This document shows positions 1 to 9,241 of a stretch of 64,000 nucleotides of DNA, in pieces. Each line of letters opens with the position of its first letter. Within the stretch, counting starts at the first letter, position 1. The notes below the pieces were generated by a model. That model saw nothing but the letters and a program-made list of their open reading frames with translations, made no database searches and was not told the DNA's origin. A program made the position numbers and the translations under genes. Origin of the DNA: CAZEDM01 sp964511075 (GTDB lineage: Bacteria; Zixibacteria; MSB-5A5; RBG-16-43-9); assembly GCA_964511075.1 (NCBI GenBank), contig CAZEDM010000003.1, positions 226,484-290,483 on the forward strand. Direction: 5' to 3'.

Positions 1-1200
1 TCACTTTATCGTCCCAATAGCCTTATACAGCGGCATAAAGGTGGAAAGTAAAATCAGTGCGGCGAAGCCACCGAAGCCCACCAGAATAAGAGGCTCAAGC
101 ATTGCCAGCACCCTCTTGGTTGCTCTGTCCACGTCCTTTTCGAAATACTCGTTCACCTTCAGAAGCTGTTTATCCACTGTCCCGTTTTCCTCTCCCAGGG
201 CGACCATGCTCACCATAAAAGGCGGAAAAGGAAGACCTTTCATCGAATCGGAAAGGGATTCCCCGCGCTTTACTCTCTCCTGGATGGTCTCTATTGCCCG
301 GACGATGCTGGCATTACCAATGGTCCCCTTGACCAGGTCCAGTGAAGGTAATAGTCCAAACCCGGTTCTCAGAAGAAGCGATAGATAGTGGGAGAACTTG
401 GCTAAGACCGTTTTTTGAACCACTGGCCCGAAAAGGGGGAATTTTAGCTTCATGAAACTCAAGGAATATTTTCCGGAATCGGTTTTGGAATAGAAGAAAA
501 GCGCTATACCGCCTCCTATGAAAAGAAGTATAAAGGGAAGCCACATCCCTCTTACCAGACCCGTCCCTGCCATAATGACCCTGGTAAGTAAAGGCAAGGG
601 GGCACCTAATTCCTTCACCAGCTCCATCAGCTTGGGCATAAGGTAAAAGGCGTAAAAACCTGCTACCCCGGACATAACGCACATAATCAGCATAGGGTAG
701 ATCATTGCCTGCTTGAGCGATGATTCCAGCTCCTCCTGTTTTTCTATGGAGACCACCAGCTCCTCCAGTATCTCGGTCAGATGTCCGCCGTTCTCCCCTG
801 CTCTTATAGAACCGATATAAAAAGGAGGAAAAACCTGAGGATAGGCTGCAATTGACTCGCCCAGGCTCCCTTTTGCCTCTATTTTTTTGGCAATATCCTG
901 AATTATGCTGCGAAATTTCGGGTTCTTTTCCTGTGCTGCTATGTTATTGAAAGCTCTTAAAATAGGTAGTCCGGCTGAAAGCATTAATTGAAGCTGTATG
1001 GTAAATGACAGAATGTCTCTTTTCTTGATTTTCTTGGAGAGGCTTAAGAACCCTTTTTTCTCTACCTTTTTGCTGATCTGCACCGGGTACAGACCCATCT
1101 GCCGGACAGTACTATCTGCTTCCTGTAAGCTCCTTGCCTGGCAGGTTCCCTTGACCTCTTTCTTTTGGGGGTCAACTGCTTTATAGGTAAACTCTGGCAT
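1..1200 (-). CDS. mshG: MshG/PilC/GspF-family inner-membrane platform protein
   Basis: 399 aa, the usual length of the family, with the stop codon at the window edge, so the gene is complete. It starts MPEFTYKAVD, as PilC/GspF proteins do. Two cytoplasmic T2SSF helical domains (about residues 60-185 and 265-385) alternate with membrane segments near 165-195, 215-240 and 370-392. These proteins form the inner-membrane platform on which the assembly ATPase acts during pilus polymerisation. The start codon abuts the stop of the upstream mshE-like ATPase, so the two are translationally linked. The mshG name rests on the gene order I-J-K-L-M-N-E-G; the domain itself cannot separate MSHA, type IVa pilus and type II secretion versions. 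Confidence 0.9.
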   Translation of the reverse strand: MPEFTYKAVDPQKKEVKGTCQARSLQEADSTVRQMGLYPVQISKKVEKKGFLSLSKKIKKRDILSFTIQLQLMLSAGLPILRAFNNIAAQEKNPKFRSIIQDIAKKIEAKGSLGESIAAYPQVFPPFYIGSIRAGENGGHLTEILEELVVSIEKQEELESSLKQAMIYPMLIMCVMSGVAGFYAFYLMPKLMELVKELGAPLPLLTRVIMAGTGLVRGMWLPFILLFIGGGIALFFYSKTDSGKYSLSFMKLKFPLFGPVVQKTVLAKFSHYLSLLLRTGFGLLPSLDLVKGTIGNASIVRAIETIQERVKRGESLSDSMKGLPFPPFMVSMVALGEENGTVDKQLLKVNEYFEKDVDRATKRVLAMLEPLILVGFGGFAALILLSTFMPLYKAIGTIK

Positions 1201-2840
1201 TATCCTGCTACTCTTATGACTTCCTCTATGGTCGTTATGCCGGCTTTGGCTTTGTTGATCCCGTCCTGGAACATAGATTCTATGTTGGCTGCTTTCTCTA
1301 TCTCATAGGTAGTTGCTCTGTTGGCAATCAGCTGATTGATCTCCGGGGTTACCTCCAAGACTTCGAAAAGCCCGTTCCTGCCTCTGTATCCGGTATATTT
1401 GCACTTCTCGCAGCCCTTGCCCTTATAAAGGGTCATCCCCTTTAAATCCTCCAGCTTATAGGCTGTGAGGTCTTCTTCTTTAGGAGTGTAGGTTGTCTTA
1501 CAGTTAGAACAGATTTTTCGCCCAAGCCTCTGGGAAATTACTGCTAAAAGAGAAGAGGCGACGATAAAAGACTCTATTCCCATATCCAGCAGTCGTGCCA
1601 CAGCCGCCGGGGCGTTATTAGCATGTAAGGTGGTAAAGACCAGATGTCCGGTCATAGCAGCCCTGAAAGCCATCTGCGCGGTCTCCGTATCTCTCATCTC
1701 GCCAATCAGTATAATATCCGGGTCGTGTCTCATGCAGGCTCTTAACCCCCTGGCAAAGGTATGCCCTGCTTTTTCCAGGACCTGGGATTGTTTGGTCAGA
1801 GGTATCTGGGACTCAATGGGGTCCTCCAGGGTGATGATATTTTTCTCCAGGGCATTCATGGTCTTCAAAGCCGCATACAGAGTTGTGGATTTACCTGACC
1901 CGGTAGGACCGGTGATGACGATTATCCCGTATGATTTCTGCACCAGCCTTTTAAACTTAGCTAGGTTTTCGCCGGTAAAGCCAAGCTGGTCCAGGCTCAG
2001 AAGAAACCTGGGCTTGGCTAAAATCCTCAGCACCACCGATTCGCCGTGCATAATGGGCAGAGTGGAGACTCTTATATCCACATCTTTATTGTTATAATTG
2101 AAGCGTATACCCCCGTCCTGTGGGATTCTCTGCTCGGTGATATCCATCCCCCCCATTATCTTCAGCCTGCTGACTGCTGCGGCGTATATGTTCTGGGGAA
2201 GGATAAATCCCGGTTCTAAAATACCGTCCATTCTATATCTGATTCGCCCTACCTTATCGTCCGTCTCAAAATGGATATCAGTAGCACCTTCCCTTATTCC
2301 ATGAGCGATGATGGCATCGACCAGCTTTATCAGCGGAGGGGTTTCCTGTTCCACCTCCTCCACGCTCAAGGTCTGGGTCAGGCTCTCCTCGATAATCTTC
2401 TCGGTGGCTGCACCCATACCGTAAAAGATATCAATGGCTGACAGGATATCCTCCTCTGCCGCAATCCAGGGCTCGATATCCAGGCTGGTTAATTTCCTCA
2501 GCTTGTCGATGGCCATAATATCGTTGGGATTCGCCATTGCCACGACCAGCTTCCTTTTGTCTATTACCTCCGCGGGTATGAGCTTAAATCCCCGGGCAAC
2601 GGCTTCAGGCACAAGCTTAATGATCTCTGATTCTATCTGGACATTGCTGAAGTCAAAATAGGTGGTGCCGGATTGCTCGCTGGACAGCTTAAGCATTACG
2701 TCCGGATTGACAAACCCCAGCCTTTCGCAGATCAAATTTATTTTCTCGCCGGTCCTTTTCTGTTCGCGCAGAGCCACTTCATACTGCTTGGGAGTTATGA
2801 GATTCGATTCCAGAAGCAGCTCGCCCAGCGACTTAGTCAT
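1200..2840 (-). CDS. mshE: MshE/PilB/GspE-family pilus assembly ATPase
   Basis: 546 aa hexameric assembly ATPase. Residues 4-27 and 33-56 form two tandem 24-residue repeats with the spacing of the MshEN cyclic-di-GMP-binding motif (LG, LL, a turn, LI, a hydrophobic residue, final Q). The usual leading Arg of each repeat is Ser or Lys here. The ATPase core has Walker A GPTGSGKST (311-319), Walker B DPDIILIGE (373-381) and the His box around HLVFTTLHA. A four-cysteine zinc site (C444, C447, C477, C480) marks it as an extension (PilB/GspE) rather than a retraction (PilT) ATPase. It overlaps the upstream TPR gene by 8 bp. Whether the MshEN domain still binds cyclic-di-GMP cannot be decided from sequence. 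Confidence 0.93.
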   Translation of the reverse strand: MTKSLGELLLESNLITPKQYEVALREQKRTGEKINLICERLGFVNPDVMLKLSSEQSGTTYFDFSNVQIESEIIKLVPEAVARGFKLIPAEVIDKRKLVVAMANPNDIMAIDKLRKLTSLDIEPWIAAEEDILSAIDIFYGMGAATEKIIEESLTQTLSVEEVEQETPPLIKLVDAIIAHGIREGATDIHFETDDKVGRIRYRMDGILEPGFILPQNIYAAAVSRLKIMGGMDITEQRIPQDGGIRFNYNNKDVDIRVSTLPIMHGESVVLRILAKPRFLLSLDQLGFTGENLAKFKRLVQKSYGIIVITGPTGSGKSTTLYAALKTMNALEKNIITLEDPIESQIPLTKQSQVLEKAGHTFARGLRACMRHDPDIILIGEMRDTETAQMAFRAAMTGHLVFTTLHANNAPAAVARLLDMGIESFIVASSLLAVISQRLGRKICSNCKTTYTPKEEDLTAYKLEDLKGMTLYKGKGCEKCKYTGYRGRNGLFEVLEVTPEINQLIANRATTYEIEKAANIESMFQDGINKAKAGITTIEEVIRVAG

Positions 2841-4152
2841 TTTCCCCTCCGGAATTCAAAAAGCTGACCCTTTCCCTTACACTCCTTTTTAAATCGGAAT
2901 TTCCCTCCGAATAGTTTTTCAGGAAAAGGGAATAATAGCTTAAGGCTTCTTTTTTCTCTCCACGCAGGTCTTTTGCTCTTCCCAGAGAGTAAATCGTCTG
3001 GGGATCGCTTGAATCTATCTGATAAGCTTTGAAATAGGCTTTTATTGCCAGGTCAAGCTCGTTCCGGCTTTCAAGAATCTTGCCCTTCAGCAGATAGGCT
3101 TTGCTGTTAGCCGGCTCGGGAATCAAAAGCTTATCTAAATATTCCTCGGCGTTTTTGTATTCCTTTTTTCTGTAACAGAGTAACGCCATATTGTACAAAA
3201 CCTTTGTCTCCTCTGGAGTTTTACTCAAAAGGAGGTTCAATTCTTTTTCAGCCTCAGCCATTTTACCTTTTTCCAGGTATATGGAGGACAGATTCAGACG
3301 CGCCGGGTGAAAATCGGGATTCAGCTCCAATGCTTTCAGGTAGCACTCCTCAGCCTCTTTTAAATTTCCTGACTTCTGGCTTTTTAAGCCGAATTCAAAA
3401 TAGTTATTGACCAGTCGGTTTTTATCTGCCTCGGAATAAGTTTTGCTGGATTTTGATTCCTCTTTAGTCAAAGGAGTCGATAAGATAATTTTCTCGGCTG
3501 TAGAAGATTTTTGTTGTGATAAGCCCTTTTGAGTATCAGTATCCTTGAGTTCGGCTTCTGGATTTTTAGTAGAAAAAGACCCCTCATTTTTCTGCAAGGT
3601 TTTTTTCTCGACCGGCTGTTCTTTTTTATCTTCCGTTTCAGTTTTTGGAATATCTATTATCTTTTGAACTTCTTTTGGCTTTTCCTTATCCACAGTAGCA
3701 AGTTGAATTGAAGTGTCTTTCTTTGGACTGGTTTCAGCTGAAGGTTTTTCCTTCTTAACCTCAGCCTTTTTTACACTCTTGACTTCATTCGCCGAACTCA
3801 GACTTAATAGCTTGACTGAATCGACCTTCTCCCCTGCAAGTACCTGGGCAATTGAATCCCTCTGGGGTACAACAGGGGAGCTGTCAATGCCCGAGGCTAA
3901 ATTTTTGCTCTTGATCTCTTTTGTTCTTGAGCTCAGGCTTTTCCTGGGTTTGCTCAGGGAGAGTTCCGGGGTTTTATTCTTGCTGCTCCACAGAAGATAC
4001 CCCTCGCCTATTACCAGAAAAAACACCCCTATGAACAAAAGAAGAAGAAAAGTCTTTTTTCTCTTTACCGGCTTAGGGGAAAGATCGCCTTCTGTTCTTT
4101 TCTCTCCTTTTTCATCCTCTACTTTTTTTACTACCCTGGATATCAGTTTCAT
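2833..4152 (-). CDS. TPR protein in the MshN position of the pilus operon
   Basis: 439 aa. A short basic cytoplasmic N-terminus is followed by one membrane segment (about residues 34-55), a long Lys/Glu/Ser-rich low-complexity stretch (about 60-245) and at least four tetratricopeptide repeats (about 250-410). This gives a single-pass protein with a periplasmic TPR domain, the layout of MshN. It sits between the ExeA/MshM-like ATPase and the MshE-like ATPase, exactly where mshN lies in MSHA loci. The TPR domain probably helps secretin assembly or pilin docking (inference). The charged linker is likely to diverge fast. The start ATG lies 6 bp after the upstream stop codon. Confidence 0.75.
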   Translation of the reverse strand: MKLISRVVKKVEDEKGEKRTEGDLSPKPVKRKKTFLLLLFIGVFFLVIGEGYLLWSSKNKTPELSLSKPRKSLSSRTKEIKSKNLASGIDSSPVVPQRDSIAQVLAGEKVDSVKLLSLSSANEVKSVKKAEVKKEKPSAETSPKKDTSIQLATVDKEKPKEVQKIIDIPKTETEDKKEQPVEKKTLQKNEGSFSTKNPEAELKDTDTQKGLSQQKSSTAEKIILSTPLTKEESKSSKTYSEADKNRLVNNYFEFGLKSQKSGNLKEAEECYLKALELNPDFHPARLNLSSIYLEKGKMAEAEKELNLLLSKTPEETKVLYNMALLCYRKKEYKNAEEYLDKLLIPEPANSKAYLLKGKILESRNELDLAIKAYFKAYQIDSSDPQTIYSLGRAKDLRGEKKEALSYYSLFLKNYSEGNSDLKRSVRERVSFLNSGGEND

Positions 4153-4158
4153 AGATTT

Positions 4159-5157
4159 TTAAAATTCCTCTAAATCCTTTCTTTTTAAAGACCCGATGCG
4201 ATTAAGCAGCCTGTTCTCCGAGGGAATCAGCCTCTTAAGGCTTTCGGCGCCTTCAGCCACATGCTTCTCCAGAACGGTCCTGGTGTTGTCCACGAATGCG
4301 GACATAAGCGACCTTTCGCACAGCGCATTAAGCAGACGCGGTATTCCGCAGGATAGTCTGTAGATGGCTTTTACGGCATCCGGGGCAAAACTCATCTCCG
4401 GATTACCGCCGGCGCTATTCAACTGGGATTTTATATAGGACTTGACCTCCTCGGGCTCTAAGGGCAAAAGCGTATAGCGGACAAGTATCCGCTGGTCCAG
4501 CTGCCTCAGGCCCCTTTTTTTCAACCTCTCCTCCAGTTCAGGCTGGGCAAAAAGAACGATATGCACCAGCTTATCCCTCTGGGTCTCCAGATTGGAAAGC
4601 AGCCTCAAGCTTTCCAGGGCTTCATCTTTGAGCGTTTGAGCTTCATCCACCAGTATCACCACCCTTCTTTTCTCCCTGTAGAAATTCAAAAGCCAGTGAG
4701 CCAATTTCTCCAGTAGGTCTCCTTCGGATAGCTCCCTGTCATGCTCTTCTCCTGAATATCCTAAAAGATTTCCTATTATCTCCCTGGTGGAGATCCGCGG
4801 ATCGAAAACCCTTATGATCTTCAGGTCGCTGCTCGATCTCTCGATGAAATAGCGTGAGAGTATGGTCTTGCCCATTCCCGGCTCCCCGGATATCAGGGTG
4901 AAACCCATCCCCTCGTAAATACCGTATCGCAGATGATTCAATGCCTCGGCATGGGAGTTGGAGAAAAAGAAAAATTTGGGATCAGGGGTTACGGAGAAGG
5001 GTTCCTCTTTGAACCCGAAGAACTCCCGGTAGGCCTCTATAAGATCCACCCTTATAATACCCTCTTTTTCTTTCTTCTCCGGGAGCTTTAGCTCCTCTAT
5101 GGAAAATCTGTTCTCCTTGACCTCTTCCTCCGGCACAGAACTATAGATCAGTTTCAT
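4159..5157 (-). CDS. mshM: MshM/ExeA-family AAA ATPase
   Basis: 332 aa. After an unusual 40-residue charged N-terminal extension comes the family hallmark AYREFFGFKEEPFSVTPDPKF, then Walker A GEPGMGKT (91-98), Walker B VVILVDEAQTL (D171, E172), and a sensor/lid region ending in a helical domain. ExeA-type ATPases help insert or assemble the secretin ring through peptidoglycan; in MSHA loci this gene is mshM. It lies 4 bp downstream of the secretin gene, which fits that role. There is no peptidoglycan-binding domain or membrane segment as in Aeromonas ExeA, so the shorter MshM-like form is the better match. Confidence 0.85.
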   Translation of the reverse strand: MKLIYSSVPEEEVKENRFSIEELKLPEKKEKEGIIRVDLIEAYREFFGFKEEPFSVTPDPKFFFFSNSHAEALNHLRYGIYEGMGFTLISGEPGMGKTILSRYFIERSSSDLKIIRVFDPRISTREIIGNLLGYSGEEHDRELSEGDLLEKLAHWLLNFYREKRRVVILVDEAQTLKDEALESLRLLSNLETQRDKLVHIVLFAQPELEERLKKRGLRQLDQRILVRYTLLPLEPEEVKSYIKSQLNSAGGNPEMSFAPDAVKAIYRLSCGIPRLLNALCERSLMSAFVDNTRTVLEKHVAEGAESLKRLIPSENRLLNRIGSLKRKDLEEF

Positions 5158-5161
5158 CGAT

Positions 5162-6619
5162 TCATTCCTCCTTATAACTTAATTGGGTCACCCTGGGGGT
5201 TAAAATTATCACCAGCTCGGCTCTCTCCTCCAACCTTTCGTCCCTCCTGAAGAAAAATCCCAGGCCCGGGATATCCCCCAGCAGGGGAATCTTTTTCTGG
5301 TTCACTGATTTCTTGTTGGTGATCAACCCGCCTAAGATCACGCTCTCTCCGTTTTTCATTCCCACGGTGGTACTCATCTCCCTTATGTCCAGGTTGGGTG
5401 CCTTCAAAGTTGCACCCTGGAACTCAAACTCCTCCCACTGGTTCAGATTGGTGATGATGGGAACAACGTGTAAGGTCACGTACCCATCCGAGGAGATGTA
5501 GGGCGTAACCCCCATCAGCAGACCCAAAAGGGTAGTCTTCATCTCGGGGACAGTGACTGGCTGGCCTATCTCCACTCCTCCGGACAAACCGGTTATCTCC
5601 CAGTACGGCTGCACCTTTCCCACATTTATCATGGCAGTCTGCCCGTTCAGAACGTTCAATCTGGGCTTGGACAGCACTTTCACCTTACCGTATTCTCCCA
5701 GGGTATTGAAAAGAAAAGTGTTGTCCGGGGTAGAGCCGGTAATCTCAAAAACCGAGCCGGGAAGAGAAAGGCTCTGCGAGACATCTATGTTTATCTTATG
5801 GTCCTCGATCAGAGCCGAGGTGAGAGAGGACCAGTCTATGCCGTAGGATCTCTGGTCCTTAAGCGTCACCTCCAAAACCTCTGCCTCGATTATCACCTGG
5901 CGTCCCAAAGAGCTTTTCACCTGGCGGACAAACTTTTTTATCTCCTTAAGATTTTTTTTGCGGTCGGTGACCACTATTATTCCGCCCACTTTATTGATGA
6001 AGTAATCCCCTTCAGGGGAGATCAGCTTTCCTAATCCCTCCTCCACCTGTTTCCAGAGATCGACTGATTCATCCCGGGTCTGACTGGAGATCTGATAACG
6101 GCCGTTCACCCCTCCCATCTCGGAATTACTTCCTAAAACGTCCCCACCTACGCTTACGGAGGAAGATATCTTATTGGGAACCTCTCCCAGCTCGAACCTC
6201 CAGGTGTCGAAAAGCTTAATCTGAAGCGAGGGGCTGTTCATGGAGAAAAGATATTCGGTCGAGCTCAAGATCGTCTCTAAAGCCTCATCCAAAGTCTGGT
6301 TCTGGAAACTCACCGTAACCAAAACCCTGGGATTCACCCCTTTCCCCCAGACTATGTTCAATCCGGCCTGAGAAGCTAAGTGAACCAGGATATCCTCCAA
6401 AGGGGTTTCCCTGGCGGAGAAGGAAAACAATCTGCTTTTCTGATTGTTACCTTCGATCTCCGGATGAAGTTCCAGCTCCGGAGGAACTGAAGAATTTACC
6501 TCCGAGCTGGTTGGGATCCGGAACTCAGACTCGGTTGAAAGCACCTTCTTGGAAGCACAGGATAAAGCCAGAGTGAAAGATAAGATCGACGCCAAAATGA
6601 TATTTTTGAAATTATTCAT
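5162..6619 (-). CDS. mshL: MshL-type pilus secretin (outer-membrane channel)
   Basis: About 485 aa. The ATG at 6619 is preferred over one 15 bp upstream because AAGGGG sits at proper spacing before it. The N-terminus is a signal peptide ending LALSC with Cys at 21, so it is probably a lipoprotein. A secretin/TonB short N-terminal domain follows (about 60-130), then a Ser/Gly-rich linker, an N1-like domain, and the C-terminal secretin barrel ending with GLITNKKSVNQKKIPLLGDIPGLG and the usual terminal ILTPRV. It forms the multimeric outer-membrane pore through which the pilus exits. The gene overlaps the end of the PilP-like gene. Length and context fit MshL better than the longer PilQ with AMIN domains. 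Confidence 0.9.
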   Translation of the reverse strand: MNNFKNIILASILSFTLALSCASKKVLSTESEFRIPTSSEVNSSVPPELELHPEIEGNNQKSRLFSFSARETPLEDILVHLASQAGLNIVWGKGVNPRVLVTVSFQNQTLDEALETILSSTEYLFSMNSPSLQIKLFDTWRFELGEVPNKISSSVSVGGDVLGSNSEMGGVNGRYQISSQTRDESVDLWKQVEEGLGKLISPEGDYFINKVGGIIVVTDRKKNLKEIKKFVRQVKSSLGRQVIIEAEVLEVTLKDQRSYGIDWSSLTSALIEDHKINIDVSQSLSLPGSVFEITGSTPDNTFLFNTLGEYGKVKVLSKPRLNVLNGQTAMINVGKVQPYWEITGLSGGVEIGQPVTVPEMKTTLLGLLMGVTPYISSDGYVTLHVVPIITNLNQWEEFEFQGATLKAPNLDIREMSTTVGMKNGESVILGGLITNKKSVNQKKIPLLGDIPGLGFFFRRDERLEERAELVIILTPRVTQLSYKEE

Positions 6620-7334
6620 TTCTGACCCCTTCATAGATCGGGAGAGGATGATAGCTCAAAATTTGACTTACGCCCTCCTTGGTGAGAATCACTTTATCTT
6701 TCCCTATCTCCGAGATAAGCCAGCCCTCGAAAAGCTCCCCCTCTTTAACCCAGGCTTTCTTGCTCCCCCAATAAAGCAATGCTGTTTTGCCGTCCTCGCT
6801 TATCAGGATAGCCTTGACCGTAATTTTTTTGGGCTCACTTTTCTTAGCATTAGTATATGATTCTGGCCCGGAGCCAGAAACCGGAGCCGGAGTGTAATCT
6901 CTGCCCAGCTTGGCTAACTCATCTTTTAATTTCTCCTGTTCCAGAGAATCCCTGAGAAGCTCTATTTCCATCTTGATTACCTTTATCCTCTCCTCCAGTT
7001 CCGCAACCCGGCGGTTGCCGTTTCCAAAGGGGTCCCTCCAGCCCTTCAGCAGTCGATAAAGAGGGGTTTCACCAGGAAGCTTCTTGGTGGTGTCTGCTTT
7101 AGCCTGGACCAGGGTATCAGCCTTAGCCCTTTCTTTTTTAGCCAGGCTCTGAGCTTGATTCTGGGACCTGCTTCTGGGCTGTGGCCTTTCAGACGTTCTT
7201 CTGGGGACAGGTGGAGCCTGAGTTTCTCCACCACCGGTTAAAAGCTTAAAGGCAAAGAACCCCACTATCAGAAGAATAGCCAGGCCTATGCCTAAAACCA
7301 TTTTTTTATTTTTCAGAAAACCAAGTGAAGGCAT
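6612..7334 (-). CDS. PilP/MshK-like periplasmic pilus alignment protein
   Basis: 240 aa. There is an N-terminal membrane anchor (about residues 11-30), then a Pro/Arg/Gln-rich linker, a coiled-coil segment (about 100-135), and a C-terminal beta domain containing the PilP/GspC homology-region pattern: a WxDPF-like GWRDPF near 95 and KAILISEDGKTALLYWGSKKAWVKEGE with GWLISEIGKDKVIL. PilP proteins link the inner-membrane PilM-N-O complex to the secretin. It lies 2 bp after the PilO-like gene and directly before the secretin gene, the position of mshK. It is about twice as long as typical MshK because of the linker and coiled coil. Confidence 0.78.
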   Translation of the reverse strand: MPSLGFLKNKKMVLGIGLAILLIVGFFAFKLLTGGGETQAPPVPRRTSERPQPRSRSQNQAQSLAKKERAKADTLVQAKADTTKKLPGETPLYRLLKGWRDPFGNGNRRVAELEERIKVIKMEIELLRDSLEQEKLKDELAKLGRDYTPAPVSGSGPESYTNAKKSEPKKITVKAILISEDGKTALLYWGSKKAWVKEGELFEGWLISEIGKDKVILTKEGVSQILSYHPLPIYEGVRNE

Positions 7335-7336
7335 TT

Positions 7337-7867
7337 TTACGCACCTCCTGAGGAGAGGTAATATTTAATCCTGAGCTTAAGCTCTCCTGGAACGTTCAGA
7401 TCCTTACCACCTATGGTGAACAGATCTACTAAAAATGGATATTCCTTCAGGGACTCCAGAAGTATTATCAGCTGTTCATAGGAGGAATAGTTGGTTACTC
7501 CGATCTCCAGAGGCATCTCCTTGATACCTGCCAGATTTGGAAAATCGGTACTGTTCTTTTCCTTACCCACCTTCACCTCGCAGGATAAGCCCGCCTGTCC
7601 GAAAACCGATTGCAGATATTTCTCCAGAAGAACCTTATTGACCTGGGGTTCCGAGACAAAGGGAACCTCCTTGAGTTTGCCGCCTTTTAACTTCTTGAGC
7701 GTCAGAGAGGCACTTAGCCTTTTCAAATCCTCCAGATGAGCATTGAGCTCCTCCACGCTTTTTTTCTTCTGGCTTATCCTGGCCTGCAGGGAGCGGATCT
7801 GTCTCACCCCGAAAAACAGAACCAAGACAATCACTATCCCTGCCACCAGAAAGATCTGCTTTTTCAA
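7337..7867 (-). CDS. PilO/MshJ-like pilus assembly protein
   Basis: 176 aa. It starts at a TTG (KKQIFLVAG follows) after GGGGTAAAG. It has one N-terminal membrane segment (about residues 5-22), a coiled coil (about 25-60) and a compact alpha/beta periplasmic domain ending in a beta strand, the layout of PilO/GspM. PilO pairs with PilN through the coiled coil and forms the periplasmic alignment complex. It sits 3 bp after the PilM-PilN fusion and just before the PilP-like gene. Sequence identity in this family is low, so the call rests on topology, size and position (the mshJ slot). Confidence 0.75.
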   Translation of the reverse strand: MKKQIFLVAGIVIVLVLFFGVRQIRSLQARISQKKKSVEELNAHLEDLKRLSASLTLKKLKGGKLKEVPFVSEPQVNKVLLEKYLQSVFGQAGLSCEVKVGKEKNSTDFPNLAGIKEMPLEIGVTNYSSYEQLIILLESLKEYPFLVDLFTIGGKDLNVPGELKLRIKYYLSSGGA

Positions 7868-7870
7868 TCT

Positions 7871-9220
7871 TTACCCCTTTAACATCAGGTCTATCTTGAA
7901 CTTTAAATCATCGCCTTCCAGTTTACGCTCCAGGACCGGATTGGTCCAGTTAGAGGACTGGTTGAACAAAATCCTTAATTCCTCTGCTCTATAAAACCTC
8001 TCCACATTGTCATATCCCTGGATAATGCCGGTGAGCTCTCCTTTCCATTTTTTGCCTGCTTTTTTCACCGTCAGCGAATTAAGGGTTATATCCTCCGGAA
8101 TCACTCCGGCTAAATTCAGGAGAAATTCCGTCCAGGCTGGCTGCTTCTCCACGGAGTCAGAGATCAGCTCCGTGGCAAGCTCCTTGAGCTCGGTTTCTCT
8201 TTTTTTGATCTCCCCCTGGACTGCCCTTTCCTTGTCCAAAAGGCTTAACCAGTCAAGAGAATATTTAAGATTTGCCCCCAGGATTAAGAGAACCACTAAG
8301 GCGAAGACAGAAGCTAGCATAGCCGCCGTCTTCCTGTTTTTTTTCTTTTCCTTTATGGATACCGGCACCAGGGAGAAATGGAATTTCCTGGGATTCAAAA
8401 GGGCCAATCCCAGACATCCGGGAAAAGTTAGAAGCTCCTCATTCGACCCCTCAAAAACCTCCTCGGTCCACAGAGGAACGATATTCAAATCCACCTGTTT
8501 CTTCAAAGCTTCCACGAAATCTGAGGGCTTGAAACTCCCGCCCAATACGATTTTTGCGATTTTATCCTGGGGGTAGTTCTCAGTATAAAACAGAACAGTC
8601 TGTCGAATGTCCTTAATCAGACGTTCAGTCACCCCCTTGCCTTCCTCCGAGCCTAAGGGCAGGCCGCGGGTTATCCTGATCTCCTTCCCCTTGAAAATCA
8701 GTATCCTGCTCCTTTCCCCTGAGACGTCAACGAAAGCCACGGTTTCATTCTCTTTCAGCTCTCCGGTTTGCTCCAGAAGCACTCTTACCGCTATGGGATA
8801 AGTGGTGAAGAAAGTGGACTTTGCTTTATAGTTTGTGAAAAGGGAGGCCAGTTCCTCCAAATGTTTCCTGCCTAAGCCCACCACCATCATCTTGTTCTGA
8901 ATCCCTGTGGTGGTCTCCTCCACCTGTCCCAGCTCCTCGTAGGTGTACTCGGATTCCTCCTCCAGAAACTTTTTCGTCTCCTTTTCAACTGCCTCCGGTA
9001 AAAGCTTCTTCTTCAATGGAGGCAAAAGAACGGTTTTATGCACAGAGCCCTCTATACCACCGCAGACCCTGACATCCAGCTTTCTTTTTTCCTGGGAAAG
9101 ATAATCAGCCAGCTCCTCCCTGCTGAGCTTCAGAAGCTTGCTGATTTTTATGGTCTCTCTCTGCGGCTCAGCTATGAGCAGCCTGGCAAATTCACCATCC
9201 CAGTCAAGTGCTAAGATCAA
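7871..9220 (-). CDS. PilM-PilN fusion (GspL/MshI-like)
   Basis: 449 aa. Residues 1-285 are an actin/FtsA-like PilM fold (opening ILALDWDGEFARLLIAE, with phosphate-binding-type loops at VAFVDVSGERSRILIF and IVLGGSFKP). A membrane segment follows at about 298-317, then a PilN-like coiled coil and a C-terminal ferredoxin-like domain (about 360-449). In type IVa systems PilM and PilN are separate; here they are joined as in GspL and MshI, giving a cytoplasmic ring component tied to the periplasmic complex. It starts at TTG with GGAGAG upstream and lies 21 bp after the pseudopilin gene. Confidence 0.85.
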   Translation of the reverse strand: MILALDWDGEFARLLIAEPQRETIKISKLLKLSREELADYLSQEKRKLDVRVCGGIEGSVHKTVLLPPLKKKLLPEAVEKETKKFLEEESEYTYEELGQVEETTTGIQNKMMVVGLGRKHLEELASLFTNYKAKSTFFTTYPIAVRVLLEQTGELKENETVAFVDVSGERSRILIFKGKEIRITRGLPLGSEEGKGVTERLIKDIRQTVLFYTENYPQDKIAKIVLGGSFKPSDFVEALKKQVDLNIVPLWTEEVFEGSNEELLTFPGCLGLALLNPRKFHFSLVPVSIKEKKKNRKTAAMLASVFALVVLLILGANLKYSLDWLSLLDKERAVQGEIKKRETELKELATELISDSVEKQPAWTEFLLNLAGVIPEDITLNSLTVKKAGKKWKGELTGIIQGYDNVERFYRAEELRILFNQSSNWTNPVLERKLEGDDLKFKIDLMLKG

Positions 9221-9241
9221 CTTCTCTCCTTGTCCAGATCC

